This document shows, piece by piece, positions 53,497 through 61,490 of a stretch of 64,000 nt of DNA (positions are counted from its first letter, which is position 1; every line of letters starts with the position of its first letter). Under the pieces are notes generated by a model. The model did not search any database, was not told the DNA's origin, and was given only the letters and a program-made list of their open reading frames with translations. The DNA is from Lentzea tibetensis (GTDB taxonomy: Bacteria > Actinomycetota > Actinomycetes > Mycobacteriales > Pseudonocardiaceae). The position numbers and the translations under genes are program-made. Location: NCBI RefSeq assembly GCF_007845675.1, contig NZ_VOBR01000002.1:248001-312000 (forward strand), written 5' to 3'.

Positions 53497-54072
53497 GTGT
53501 CGGACGACGCCGAGCTCCGCGCACGGGTGAAAGCGCTGGAGTCCCTGCTCGTCGAACGAGGCCTGATCGGCACGGACACCGTCGACCAGATCGTGGAGGT
53601 CTACGAGTCCGAGATCGGGCCGCTGCTGGGGGCTCAGGTGGTCGCGAGAGCATGGGTGGACGAGGAATTCCGGGAACGCCTGCTCGCCGACGCCACGGCC
53701 GCGTGCTGGGAACTCGACATCGGTGGCCTGCAAGGCGAGAAACTGGTCGCGGTGGAGAACACCGACACCGTGCACCACGTCGTCGTGTGCACGTTGTGCT
53801 CGTGTTATCCGTGGCCGGTGCTGGGAATTCCGCCGAACTGGTACAAGAGCCCCGAATACCGCGCTCGCATGGTCGCCGAACCGCGCCGCGTGCTGGCCGA
53901 GGACTTCGGCCTTCCGCTGGGTGAGGACGTGGAGATCCGCGTGCAGGACTCGAGCGCCGAGGTGCGTTATTTCACGCTGCCGCAACGACCCGCGGGCACC
54001 GAGGACTGGGACGAGGAAAGGCTCGCGGGCATCGTGACCCGCGAGTCGATGGTGGGGGTGGCGGTGCTGTGA
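53497..54072 (+). CDS. nthA: nitrile hydratase alpha subunit (cobalt type)
   Basis: 191 residues. The metal claw VCTLCSCYPWPVLG carries the three Cys and a Ser; the Thr in CTLCSC marks the Co(III) form (iron enzymes have Ser). PPNWYKSPEYRARMV and the RYFTLPQRPAGT stretch complete the family pattern. GTG start 53497. It hydrates R-CN to R-CONH2; within a biosynthetic cluster it could make the amide of the product or detoxify a nitrile by-product. Confidence 0.95.
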   Translation: MSDDAELRARVKALESLLVERGLIGTDTVDQIVEVYESEIGPLLGAQVVARAWVDEEFRERLLADATAACWELDIGGLQGEKLVAVENTDTVHHVVVCTLCSCYPWPVLGIPPNWYKSPEYRARMVAEPRRVLAEDFGLPLGEDVEIRVQDSSAEVRYFTLPQRPAGTEDWDEERLAGIVTRESMVGVAVL

Positions 54073-54368
54073 CGACCGAGTTGCCTGCGGACGTGCCGAG
54101 GAGCAACGGCGAGCTGCTGTTCGAGTTCCCCTGGGAGAGCAGGGCTTTCGGTCTTGCCGTCGCGCTGGCTGATGCCGGCGCGTTGCAGTGGGACGACTTC
54201 CGGGCCGAGCTGGTCGACGCGATCGCCGGGCGGGATCCCGATGCGCCATACCGGTACTACGAACACTGGCTGACGGCGTTGGAGCGGGCCTTGGTGTCGA
54301 CGGGAGTGGTCGACACCAAGACCCTGGTGGCGTCGGTGCGTTCTGTCATGGAGCACAAGGAGCACTAA
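54069..54368 (+). CDS. nitrile hydratase activator / accessory protein
   Basis: 99 residues. FEFPWESRAFGLAVALADAGALQWDDFRAELVDAI ... YRYYEHWLTALERAL resembles the N-terminal part of the beta subunit, as all such activators do. These small proteins deliver cobalt by swapping alpha subunits. GTG 54069 overlaps the alpha stop (GTGA). The stop codon overlaps the stop of the convergent P450. Confidence 0.92.
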   Translation: MTTELPADVPRSNGELLFEFPWESRAFGLAVALADAGALQWDDFRAELVDAIAGRDPDAPYRYYEHWLTALERALVSTGVVDTKTLVASVRSVMEHKEH

Positions 54369-55564
54369 CGCAGCGCCACCGGCACGTGGCAGACGCCGCC
54401 GAGGAAGTTGGAGTAGATCCGCCGCGGCTCGCCGACGGGCTCGATCTCGGACACGAGGTCCCGCAACGAGGTCAGCACCGAGTTGATCTCGAGGCGGGCC
54501 AGGTGTGCGCCGAGGCAGAAGTGCGACCCGCCGCCGAGCGTGACGTGCTTGTTGGGCGACCGGGCGAGGTTGAACGCGTCGGGCAGCTCGAAGGCCTTCT
54601 CGTCGCGGTTGGCCGAGACGTTCCACAGCGTCACGATGTCGCCCGCGCGGATCGACGACCCGCCGATCTCGACGTCCGCGACGGCGGTGCGCGCCATGTG
54701 CATGGACGGCGTCGTCCACCGCAGCACCTCCTCGACCGCGGAGTCCACGGACACGTCGCCGTTCTTCAGTGCACGCCACTGGTCCGGGTGCTGCACCAGA
54801 GCGACCACCGCGCCGCCGATGGACATCCGCGTCGTCTCGCCGCCACCGAGGATCAGGCTGTAGCAGTTGAAGATGATCTCGTCCTCGGTCAGCCCCGAGC
54901 CGGAGATCTGCGCGCCGGTCAGCAGGCTGACGATGTCGTCGCGCGGTTCGACACGGCGTCCCTCAGCCATGTTCGCGAAGTAGAACAGGACCTCGTTCTT
55001 GTTGCGCCACGCGTCCTTCTGCGTGTGCTCAGGGGTTTCGGAGGCGACCATCGAGGACGTCAGGTCGAAGATGCGCCAGCGGTCCTCCTCCGGCACGCCC
55101 AGCAGGTCGCAGATCGCCATCAAGGGGATCGGCGCCGCGACGTCCATGGCGAAGTCGCACGTGCCGCGCTCCAGTGCCTGCTCGACCAGACCGCGGGTGA
55201 TGCCGCGGATGCGTTCCCCGACCTGCTCGACACCCCGCTTGGAGAAGGTCTTCATCAGGATCGACCGGACGTCGGTGTGGCGCCGGCCGTCGGTCAGCGA
55301 CAACATCCGCTTCGCCGCCGAGTCGCCGCCCGCGCGCAGCGCGTCCATCACGTTGCCGCGCTCGGACGTGAAGTGCTTGGTGTCGCGGTACACCGCGCTG
55401 ATGTGCTCGTACGCGGTGAGCACCCAGAAGCCGGTGCCGCCGTCCGCGGGCTGGTGCCAGTGCACGGGTTTGGTGTGCCGCAGGTCCCGCCAGAACTCCG
55501 AGAGGTCCTCGGTGGAGTGCAGGACGCGGTCGGTGAGGTCGATGTCGTCGAGCGTGCGGGTCAT
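54365..55564 (-). CDS. cytochrome P450 of the left beta-hydroxylation cassette
   Basis: 399 residues. Heme Cys350 in GGGSHFCLGAHLARLE; I helix LILGGGETTRM; ExxR in EEVLR. Same length and same heme-Cys position as the P450 at 59661, but only distantly similar to it. P450s that follow an A-T didomain and a thioesterase typically hydroxylate an amino acid at the beta carbon while it is bound to the carrier (as in novobiocin and nikkomycin pathways). ATG 55564 starts one base after the stop of the carrier gene, so they are coupled. Confidence 0.9.
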   Translation of the reverse strand: MTRTLDDIDLTDRVLHSTEDLSEFWRDLRHTKPVHWHQPADGGTGFWVLTAYEHISAVYRDTKHFTSERGNVMDALRAGGDSAAKRMLSLTDGRRHTDVRSILMKTFSKRGVEQVGERIRGITRGLVEQALERGTCDFAMDVAAPIPLMAICDLLGVPEEDRWRIFDLTSSMVASETPEHTQKDAWRNKNEVLFYFANMAEGRRVEPRDDIVSLLTGAQISGSGLTEDEIIFNCYSLILGGGETTRMSIGGAVVALVQHPDQWRALKNGDVSVDSAVEEVLRWTTPSMHMARTAVADVEIGGSSIRAGDIVTLWNVSANRDEKAFELPDAFNLARSPNKHVTLGGGSHFCLGAHLARLEINSVLTSLRDLVSEIEPVGEPRRIYSNFLGGVCHVPVALR

Positions 55565-55565
55565 C

Positions 55566-56072
55566 TCACGCCTCCCGCGTCCGGTCGACGACCGCGGCCT
55601 GTTCGGACAGCACGCTGTTCTCGAACAACGCCTCGGGCGCGACCGTGACGCCGTGGTCGCGCTGCAGCCGCATGCGGATCCGCACGGCCAGCAGTGAATG
55701 CCCGCCGAGCGTGAAGAAGTCGTCGTCCGCGCCGATGTCCTCGACACCGATCAGGTCCTCCCACAACGCGGCGAGGTAGCGCTCGGTGTCGGTGCGCGGC
55801 GCGGTGTACGGCATGCGCCTGCGCGTGAGGTCCTTGCGGGAACGGGAGAGTTCGGCCCAGTCGGGTTGCCCGTCCTCGGCGAGCGGCAACGCGGTGAGCA
55901 CGACGAACTCGTCCGGCTCGGTGCCGAGTTCCGCCCGGAGCTCGCGCAGTGAGAGGCCGCCGCCGGCGGGCACGACGAACGCGACCACGCGGTCGCCGTC
56001 CACGGTGACCGCCGCCTCGCCGACCGCGGCGTGGCCGCACAGCTCGCGTTCGATGTCCAGCGTCTGAGTCAT
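55566..56072 (-). CDS. carrier protein with a remnant adenylation C-subdomain
   Basis: 168 residues. The first ~75 residues match only the C-terminal subdomain of an A domain (ERELCGHAAVGEAAVT ... RVVAFVVP ... LSLRELRAEL), and the region of the catalytic Lys reads EDGQPDW, without it. The rest is a full carrier domain with Ser126 in TLGGHSLLAVRI. The same sequence order occurs at the end of the 57904 A-T protein, so this is a paralogue that lost its ~420-residue A core. The carrier must be loaded by another A domain. ATG 56072 is 2 bases after the thioesterase stop. Confidence 0.85.
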   Translation of the reverse strand: MTQTLDIERELCGHAAVGEAAVTVDGDRVVAFVVPAGGGLSLRELRAELGTEPDEFVVLTALPLAEDGQPDWAELSRSRKDLTRRRMPYTAPRTDTERYLAALWEDLIGVEDIGADDDFFTLGGHSLLAVRIRMRLQRDHGVTVAPEALFENSVLSEQAAVVDRTREA

Positions 56073-56074
56073 GG

Positions 56075-56836
56075 TCAACCCCTGAAGTCCTTCTCGACGA
56101 CCTCCTGCAGCTCGGCAGGAGCCTCGAGGAACGTCAACTTGTCTCCGGGCAGCACGTGGTGCGTGACCGGCCCGCACTCCTGCCACACTCCCATCTCGGC
56201 GGGCGGCACGTCGGCGTCGTCGGACCAGCCGATCGTGCTGATCGGACAGCCCGTCGGCGCCAGTGCGGGCGCGTAGCCGAAGCACATCTCCAGGTCGGAG
56301 CGCAGCACCCGCAACGCGAGCGGCAGCAGGTCCGGGTGCAGGTCGGTGCCGCCGACCGTGCGCGACACCCGGCTCACCTCGTCGGCGAGCTGCTCCTCGG
56401 TCATCGACGGGTGGTACACGCCGACCGCGCCGGGTGCCGGCATCCGGTACCGCCTGTCCGGCGGCCAGTGCGGGACCCGTGACGACGAGACGAACAGCCG
56501 CTCGGGCTGCCGGACGTCGCGCGAGCGCAGCTCGGTGACCAGTGCGTGGGCCAGGATCGAGCCCATGCAGTGACCGAAGACGGCGTACGGCCGGTCGAGG
56601 TGGTCCGCCAGCGCGTCGGCCGCGTCGGCCGCGAACGCGGGGAAGTCCCCGTACGCCGGTTGCCCGATGCGGTTCTCCCGGCCGGGCAGTTGCAGCGGGC
56701 AGACCTCCAGCGGCCCGATGTGCGACGGCCACCTGCGGAACACCGACGCGCCCACCCCGCTGTAGGGCAGGCAGAAGAGCCGGGCTTCCGCCTCGGGCGA
56801 CGGATCGCGCAGCAGCCACTTGGTCCGTTGCGACAT
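56075..56836 (-). CDS. type II thioesterase with Cys nucleophile, left cassette
   Basis: 253 residues, alpha/beta hydrolase. LFCLPYSGVGASVFRRWPSHIG and PLQLPGRENRIGQPAYGDF are typical. The nucleophile elbow is FGHCMGS: Cys90 replaces the usual Ser. The catalytic His is probably in PVTHHVLPG. Close paralogue of the 57186 protein, which has the same Cys. In NikP2-like systems the thioesterase releases the hydroxylated amino acid from the carrier. ATG 56836 follows GGAGGAACGC. First gene of the left cassette. Confidence 0.9.
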   Translation of the reverse strand: MSQRTKWLLRDPSPEAEARLFCLPYSGVGASVFRRWPSHIGPLEVCPLQLPGRENRIGQPAYGDFPAFAADAADALADHLDRPYAVFGHCMGSILAHALVTELRSRDVRQPERLFVSSSRVPHWPPDRRYRMPAPGAVGVYHPSMTEEQLADEVSRVSRTVGGTDLHPDLLPLALRVLRSDLEMCFGYAPALAPTGCPISTIGWSDDADVPPAEMGVWQECGPVTHHVLPGDKLTFLEAPAELQEVVEKDFRG

Positions 56837-56871
56837 GCGTTCCTCCGGTGAGCCGGGTCGGTGAGCAACGG

Positions 56872-56947
56872 AACCTACGGACGCCCAGTTAGCACGGGGT
56901 TACGCCCGGCCAGGCATAACCCCGTGCTAACCCACCGCTCGTAGGTT
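56872..56947. promoter_or_regulatory. symmetrical divergent SARP-type promoter of the two cassettes
   Basis: GTTAGCACGGGGTTA (56888-56902) and TAACCCCGTGCTAAC (56917-56931) are perfect 15-base inverted copies. Each holds two TAAC heptamers 11 bp apart. On each side, 7 bp after the outer heptamer, lies an identical -10 TAGGTT (56942-56947 on plus; 56877-56872 on minus). The whole 76-bp element is mirror-symmetrical, so one activator system would drive both cassettes equally. Confidence 0.85.
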
Positions 56948-56975
56948 CTGCTGCCACGCAGGTTCGGGAGGTCTC

Positions 56976-57182
56976 ATGGCACAGGCCGACTGCGGCTTGT
57001 ACTTCCGTGTCGTGGTGAACGAGGAAGGCCGCTACAGCATCTGGCCCACCGACGTCGCCGTGCCCGCGGGATGGCGCCCGACCGGGTTCTCCGGCACCAG
57101 GCAGGCGTGCCTGAACCAGGTTGCCGAACTGTGGCGCGACATGCGCCCCGTTGAGGACGAACGCAGCGAGGGAATGGAGTGA
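56976..57182 (+). CDS. MbtH-like protein
   Basis: 68 residues. VVVNEEGRYSIWPTDVAVPAGW and NQVAELWRDMRP match the MbtH signature (N-E-E ... S-x-W-P ... P-x-G-W ... L ... I/V-x-x-x-W-x-D-x-R-P). MbtH proteins bind A domains and help their folding and activity; the A-T protein two genes downstream and the two-module NRPS are candidates. ATG 56976 follows TCGGGAGGTCTC. First gene of the right cassette operon. Confidence 0.95.
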   Translation: MAQADCGLYFRVVVNEEGRYSIWPTDVAVPAGWRPTGFSGTRQACLNQVAELWRDMRPVEDERSEGME

Positions 57183-57185
57183 TCG

Positions 57186-57893
57186 ATGGGACGCTGGTTG
57201 CTGCTGGAACCCGATCCGGACGCCACCAAGCGGCTGTTCTGCTTCCCGTTCGCGGGCGTGGGCGCCGCGGCGTTCCGCGACTGGCCGGGGCGGATCGGTG
57301 ACATCGAGATCTGCCCGGTGCAGCTGCCCGGCAGGGAGAACCGGATGCGCGAGCCCGCGTACACCGACTTCGACGCGTTCGCCGAGGACGCCGTCCGGGA
57401 GCTCGACCCCTACCTCGACCGGCCGTTCGCGTTCTTCGGCCACTGCATGGGAGCACTGCTCGCGCACGCCGTCGCCGACCGGCTCGACCGGAAGCCGCAA
57501 CGGCTGTTCGTGTCGTCGTCGTACGTGCCGTACCTCGGCGTCTCCAAGCCGTTCCACCCGGACATGAGCGACGACCAGCTGTCCGGCGAGCTGCGCGCCA
57601 TCTCCGTCCGGCTCGGCGACCCGGATCCGTTGCCGGAACTGCTGGAGCTCTCCGTCATGTTGCTGCGCAACGACATCGACCTGTGCTTCGAGTACGCGCC
57701 GCCCGCGCGGCCGGTGAAGTGTCCGATCACGACGATCGGGTGGGCGGGCGACACGATCGTGCCCGCGACCGACATGGGGGAGTGGACCGAGTACGGCGCT
57801 GTGACCCACCACGTGCTGAAGGGCGACTTCTTCGACTTCCTCAGCGCGCCGACGGAACTTCGTGACGTCATCGCACGGGACTTCAAGGAATGA
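57186..57893 (+). CDS. type II thioesterase with Cys nucleophile, right cassette
   Basis: 235 residues. LFCFPFAGVGAAAFRDWPGRIG and PVQLPGRENRMREPAYTDF align almost residue for residue with the left-cassette thioesterase. Nucleophile elbow FGHCMGA with Cys87; His in AVTHHVLKGDFF. It probably releases the modified aminoacyl group from, or corrects loading of, the A-T protein downstream. Three bases separate it from the MbtH stop. Confidence 0.92.
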   Translation: MGRWLLLEPDPDATKRLFCFPFAGVGAAAFRDWPGRIGDIEICPVQLPGRENRMREPAYTDFDAFAEDAVRELDPYLDRPFAFFGHCMGALLAHAVADRLDRKPQRLFVSSSYVPYLGVSKPFHPDMSDDQLSGELRAISVRLGDPDPLPELLELSVMLLRNDIDLCFEYAPPARPVKCPITTIGWAGDTIVPATDMGEWTEYGAVTHHVLKGDFFDFLSAPTELRDVIARDFKE

Positions 57894-57903
57894 GGCGGAA
57901 ATC

Positions 57904-59664
57904 GTGAGCAGCAAGACGCTCGTGGAACTGTTCGCGCAGAGCGTGCGGTCCCACCCCGACGCGGCAGCGGTCACCGACGACGAGCAGCAGCTCAGCTACC
58001 GCGAGCTGGACGCGCGGTCGGACGCGCTGGCGCACCGGCTCGTCGAGCTCGGAGTCGTGCGGGAGGACCGGGTCGCGGTGCACCTGCGCCGCGGCGTGGA
58101 CGTCGTGGTGGCCGTGCTCGGCGTGCTCAAAGCCGGTGCGGCCTACCTGCCGATCGACACGCGGTACGGCGAGGGCAGGCGGAACTACATGATCACCGAG
58201 GGGCGGGTGCGGCTGGTCATCACCGAACCCGACCTCGCCGACGACCTGCCACCCGACGACGTGCTGCGCTGGCGCAGCGAACCCGCGGAGCGGGCAGGCG
58301 AGCCGCTGCCGCCGCCCGCGCCGCACGACGCCGCGTGCGTCCTCTACACGTCGGGCTCCACCGGGCAGCCCAAGGCGATCGTGCTGGAACACCGGCAGAT
58401 GATCGCGTTCACGCTCAACCCCGTGCTGCCCGAGCTCACGCCGGACGACCGCACCGCCCAGGTGGCCAGCATCTCGTTCGACCCGGCCAACTTCGAGATC
58501 TGGTGCACGCTGGCCGCGGGCGCCGAGCTCGTGGTGCTGCCGTCGATCCCCGAGCTGCTCGACTCGGACATCCAGCGCGAGCTGAAGCGCCGCAAGATCA
58601 CCGTGATGCTGGCGCCCGCCATCGCGATCAACCACGCGGTCAAGGTCGACCGCGACTCGTTCGCGCCGCTGCGGATCCTGCACTCCGGTGGCGACGTGCT
58701 GCTGCCGTCCACGTGCCGGGACCTGCTCGCGGGCCGGTTCTCCGGGCGGCTGTTCAACCTGTACGGCCCGGCGGAGACGACCACGGCCTGCACCGCGCAC
58801 GAGGTGACCGGGATCGACGACGACGCGGAGAGCGTGCCGATCGGGAGCGCGTTCGACGGCTACCACCTGTACGTGCTGGACGCCGGCTTCAAGCGGGTTC
58901 CCGTCGGCGAACCCGGTGAGCTGTACGTCGGCGGTGCGGGCGTCAGCCGCGGCTACCTCAACCGGCCGGAGCTGACCGCGGAGCGGTTCGTGCCGGACGC
59001 GTTCTCCGGCGAGGGCGGCGCGATGTACCGCACCGGCGACCGCGTCCGCGACCGCGGCGACGGGGTGCTGGAGTACCTCGGCCGGGTCGACACGCAGGTC
59101 AAGATCCGCGGCTACCGGGTCGAGCCCGGTGAGGTCGAACGGGCGATCTGCGCCAACCCGGACGTGCGCGAGGCGGCCGTGATCGCGGTCGGCGAGGTGG
59201 GCGACAAGCGGCTCGTCGCGTTCCTCGTGCCCGCCGTGGACACGTTGTCGCTCAAGGAGCTGCGGGCCGATCTCGAACGCCGGGTCGCGGACTTCCTGGT
59301 GCCCAGCGAGTTCATCGTGCTGCCGGCGATGCCGACCGACGCGCACGGCAAGCGCGACTGGGAGGACCTCGGGCACACCGCGTCCACCCGGATGCGCCAG
59401 CGCCCCGACTTCGTGGAGCCCCGCACCGAGACCGAGCGCTACCTCGCCGACCTGTGGGAGCGCCTGCTGACCGTGGAGCACGTCGGCGTGCACGACGACT
59501 TCTTCGTGCTGGGCGGGCACTCGCTGCTGGCGGTGCGGGTCCGGTCGGTGGTGCGCAAGGAGCTCGGCGTGAAGCTCAAGCCCCGCGCCGTGTTCGAGTC
59601 GAGCGTGCTGGAGGAGCTGGCGCAGCTGGTCGACCGCACGCGTGAGGAGGTGCTGATCTCGTGA
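57904..59664 (+). CDS. NRPS A-T didomain
   Basis: 586 residues. A domain with LYTSGSTGQPKA, Asp193 in ISFDPANFEIW (binds the alpha-amino group, so the substrate is a normal amino acid), LYGPAETTTAC, YRTGDRVRDRGDGVLEYLGR and catalytic Lys483 in HGKRDW. The carrier domain has Ser540 in VLGGHSLLAVRV. With the P450 that follows, it fits the scheme of a carrier-bound amino acid for beta-hydroxylation. It may also load the truncated carrier of the left cassette. GTG 57904 follows GAGGCGG. The specificity code cannot be called safely by eye. Confidence 0.9.
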   Translation: MSSKTLVELFAQSVRSHPDAAAVTDDEQQLSYRELDARSDALAHRLVELGVVREDRVAVHLRRGVDVVVAVLGVLKAGAAYLPIDTRYGEGRRNYMITEGRVRLVITEPDLADDLPPDDVLRWRSEPAERAGEPLPPPAPHDAACVLYTSGSTGQPKAIVLEHRQMIAFTLNPVLPELTPDDRTAQVASISFDPANFEIWCTLAAGAELVVLPSIPELLDSDIQRELKRRKITVMLAPAIAINHAVKVDRDSFAPLRILHSGGDVLLPSTCRDLLAGRFSGRLFNLYGPAETTTACTAHEVTGIDDDAESVPIGSAFDGYHLYVLDAGFKRVPVGEPGELYVGGAGVSRGYLNRPELTAERFVPDAFSGEGGAMYRTGDRVRDRGDGVLEYLGRVDTQVKIRGYRVEPGEVERAICANPDVREAAVIAVGEVGDKRLVAFLVPAVDTLSLKELRADLERRVADFLVPSEFIVLPAMPTDAHGKRDWEDLGHTASTRMRQRPDFVEPRTETERYLADLWERLLTVEHVGVHDDFFVLGGHSLLAVRVRSVVRKELGVKLKPRAVFESSVLEELAQLVDRTREEVLIS

Positions 59665-60860
59665 CCACCACCCGGCCGATCGATCTCACCGACACCGATC
59701 TGTTCGTGCACGGCGACCCGCACGAGGTGTGGGCGCACCTGCGCCGCACCGAGCCGGTGCACTGGAACCCCTCGGGTGACAGCGGGTTCTGGTCGCTGAC
59801 GAAGTACGCCGACATCCACGACGTGTACGTCGATCCGGGCACGTTCAGCTCGGAGCAGGGCACCGTGATGGGCGGGTCGTTCGGCAGCGAGCAGGACACC
59901 GCCACCGGCCAGATGCTCATCTGCGCCGATCCGCCCGAGCACCGCCTGCTGCGTCAGCAGGTCAAGCAGGGCTTCGCCAACGCCATGCTGAAGGTGATCG
60001 GCGAGAGCGTGCGCCGCTACGCGCACCGCGCCGTCGACCGCATCGTGGCGCAGGGAGGTGGCGACTTCGCCGTCGAGGTGGCGCCCGAGCTGCCGGCCGG
60101 CGTGCTGGCCGCGATGTTCGGCCTGCCCGCGGAGGACGCGCATCACCTGCTGGCACTGACCCGCAACATGATCGGGTCCGAGGACGGCGAGTACCGGGAG
60201 GGCGAGCTCGCACTGGTCACCGCGCAGGTGGAGATCTTCGACTTCCTCGCCGACCTGGCGGAGGAGCGCAAGGACCGGCCGGGTGACGACCTGGTGAGCA
60301 TGCTGCTGAGCTCGTGCGTCAACGGCCGTCCGATGAGCGACGCGGAGATCCTCTACAACACGCTCAACGTCGTGGTCGGCGGCAACGAGACCACGCCGTA
60401 CACCGCGTGCGCGGGCGTCGCGGCGTTCGCCGAGTTCGGCGACCAGGCCGACCGGTTCTACGCCGACCCGTCCGTGCTGCCCACGGCCGTGGACGAGATC
60501 CTGCGCTGGACGTCGACGAACGCCTACGTCCAGCGCACGGCGACCCGTGACGCGACGATCAGGGGCGTGCCGATCGCGAAGGGGCAGAAGCTGACCCTGT
60601 GGAACGCCTCGGCGAACCGCGACGAGGACGTCTTCCCCGACGCAGACCGGTTCGACGTCACGCGGACGCCGAACCACCACATCGCGTTCGGCGTGGGCAA
60701 CCACCGGTGCATCGGCCAGACCGTGGCCCGTCAGGAGATCACGATCCTGTTCGAGCACCTGCGGGAGCGCGGAGTGCGGTTCGAGCTGGACGGCCCGATC
60801 GAGCGGCTGCGGTCCAACTTCATGCTCGGCACCAAGCACATGCCGGTCAAGGTGGTGTGA
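59661..60860 (+). CDS. cytochrome P450 of the right beta-hydroxylation cassette
   Basis: 399 residues. Heme Cys350 in VGNHRCIGQTVARQE; I helix NVVVGGNETTPY; ExxR in DEILR. Sits directly after the A-T didomain with a GTGA overlap, the arrangement seen for P450s acting on carrier-bound amino acids. The N-terminus (DLTDTDLFVHGDPHEVWAHLRRTEPVHWN) is similar in plan to the left P450. Last gene before a strong terminator. Confidence 0.92.
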   Translation: MTTTRPIDLTDTDLFVHGDPHEVWAHLRRTEPVHWNPSGDSGFWSLTKYADIHDVYVDPGTFSSEQGTVMGGSFGSEQDTATGQMLICADPPEHRLLRQQVKQGFANAMLKVIGESVRRYAHRAVDRIVAQGGGDFAVEVAPELPAGVLAAMFGLPAEDAHHLLALTRNMIGSEDGEYREGELALVTAQVEIFDFLADLAEERKDRPGDDLVSMLLSSCVNGRPMSDAEILYNTLNVVVGGNETTPYTACAGVAAFAEFGDQADRFYADPSVLPTAVDEILRWTSTNAYVQRTATRDATIRGVPIAKGQKLTLWNASANRDEDVFPDADRFDVTRTPNHHIAFGVGNHRCIGQTVARQEITILFEHLRERGVRFELDGPIERLRSNFMLGTKHMPVKVV

Positions 60861-60870
60861 GACGACGGAG

Positions 60871-60900
60871 AAGGGGGCGGCTCCGCGGAGCCGCCCCCTT
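60871..60900. terminator. 30-bp perfect palindrome between convergent operons
   Basis: Two 15-base perfect arms with no loop, flanked by AAGG and CCTT, lie between the P450 stop and the stop of the minus-strand amidotransferase gene. It is a bidirectional terminator of the same design as the one at 50206-50237. Confidence 0.85.
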
Positions 60901-60902
60901 CG

Positions 60903-61490
60903 TCATGCGATTCGCGCTGCCGCCCACGTTCTGACGAAGTTCGCGAAGAGGCGCGGGCCGTGGTCGGTGGTGATGCTCTCGGGGTGGAACTGCACCGACT
61001 CGACGGGCAGCACGCGGTGCCGCAGCCCCATGACGTAGCCGTCGTCCTCCGCGTGCGCGGTCACCTCGAGGCAGTCGGGAACGGTGTCCTCGACGACGAT
61101 CAGCGAGTGGTAGCGGGTGGCGTCGAAGGGGTTGGGCAGCCCGCGGAACACGCCCTTGCCGTCGTTGCGGACCGGGCTCGTCTTGCCGTGCACGAGATGC
61201 GCGGCCGGCCGGACGTCGGCGCCGTGCGCCAGCCCGATCGCCTGGTGGCCGAGGCACACGCCGAGCATCGGCACCTCATCGGCGAACCGGTGCACGAGCT
61301 CGACGTGCCCGGACGCCGCCGGATGCCCCGGTCCGGGACCGAGCACGATCAGGTCCGGCCGCACGGCGCTGATGTCGTCGTGCGTCAGCTCGTTCGACCG
61401 GACGACCCTCGGTCCGGCGTCCACCGAGTCGAGGTACTGCCGGATGATGTGCACGAAGCTGTCGTACGCGTCGATCACGAGCGTCCTCAC
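60903..61490 (-). CDS. TrpG/PabA-type glutamine amidotransferase
   Basis: 195 residues from GTG 61490, overlapping the upstream stop (GTGA). Class I amidotransferase: VIDAYDSFVHIIRQYL at the start, LGPGPGHP, nucleophile Cys in LGVCLGHQAIGLAHG, and the His-Glu of the triad in VQFHPESITTDHG. It provides ammonia to the chorismate enzyme encoded just upstream, giving anthranilate or aminodeoxy(iso)chorismate. Confidence 0.93.
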   Translation of the reverse strand: MRTLVIDAYDSFVHIIRQYLDSVDAGPRVVRSNELTHDDISAVRPDLIVLGPGPGHPAASGHVELVHRFADEVPMLGVCLGHQAIGLAHGADVRPAAHLVHGKTSPVRNDGKGVFRGLPNPFDATRYHSLIVVEDTVPDCLEVTAHAEDDGYVMGLRHRVLPVESVQFHPESITTDHGPRLFANFVRTWAAARIA

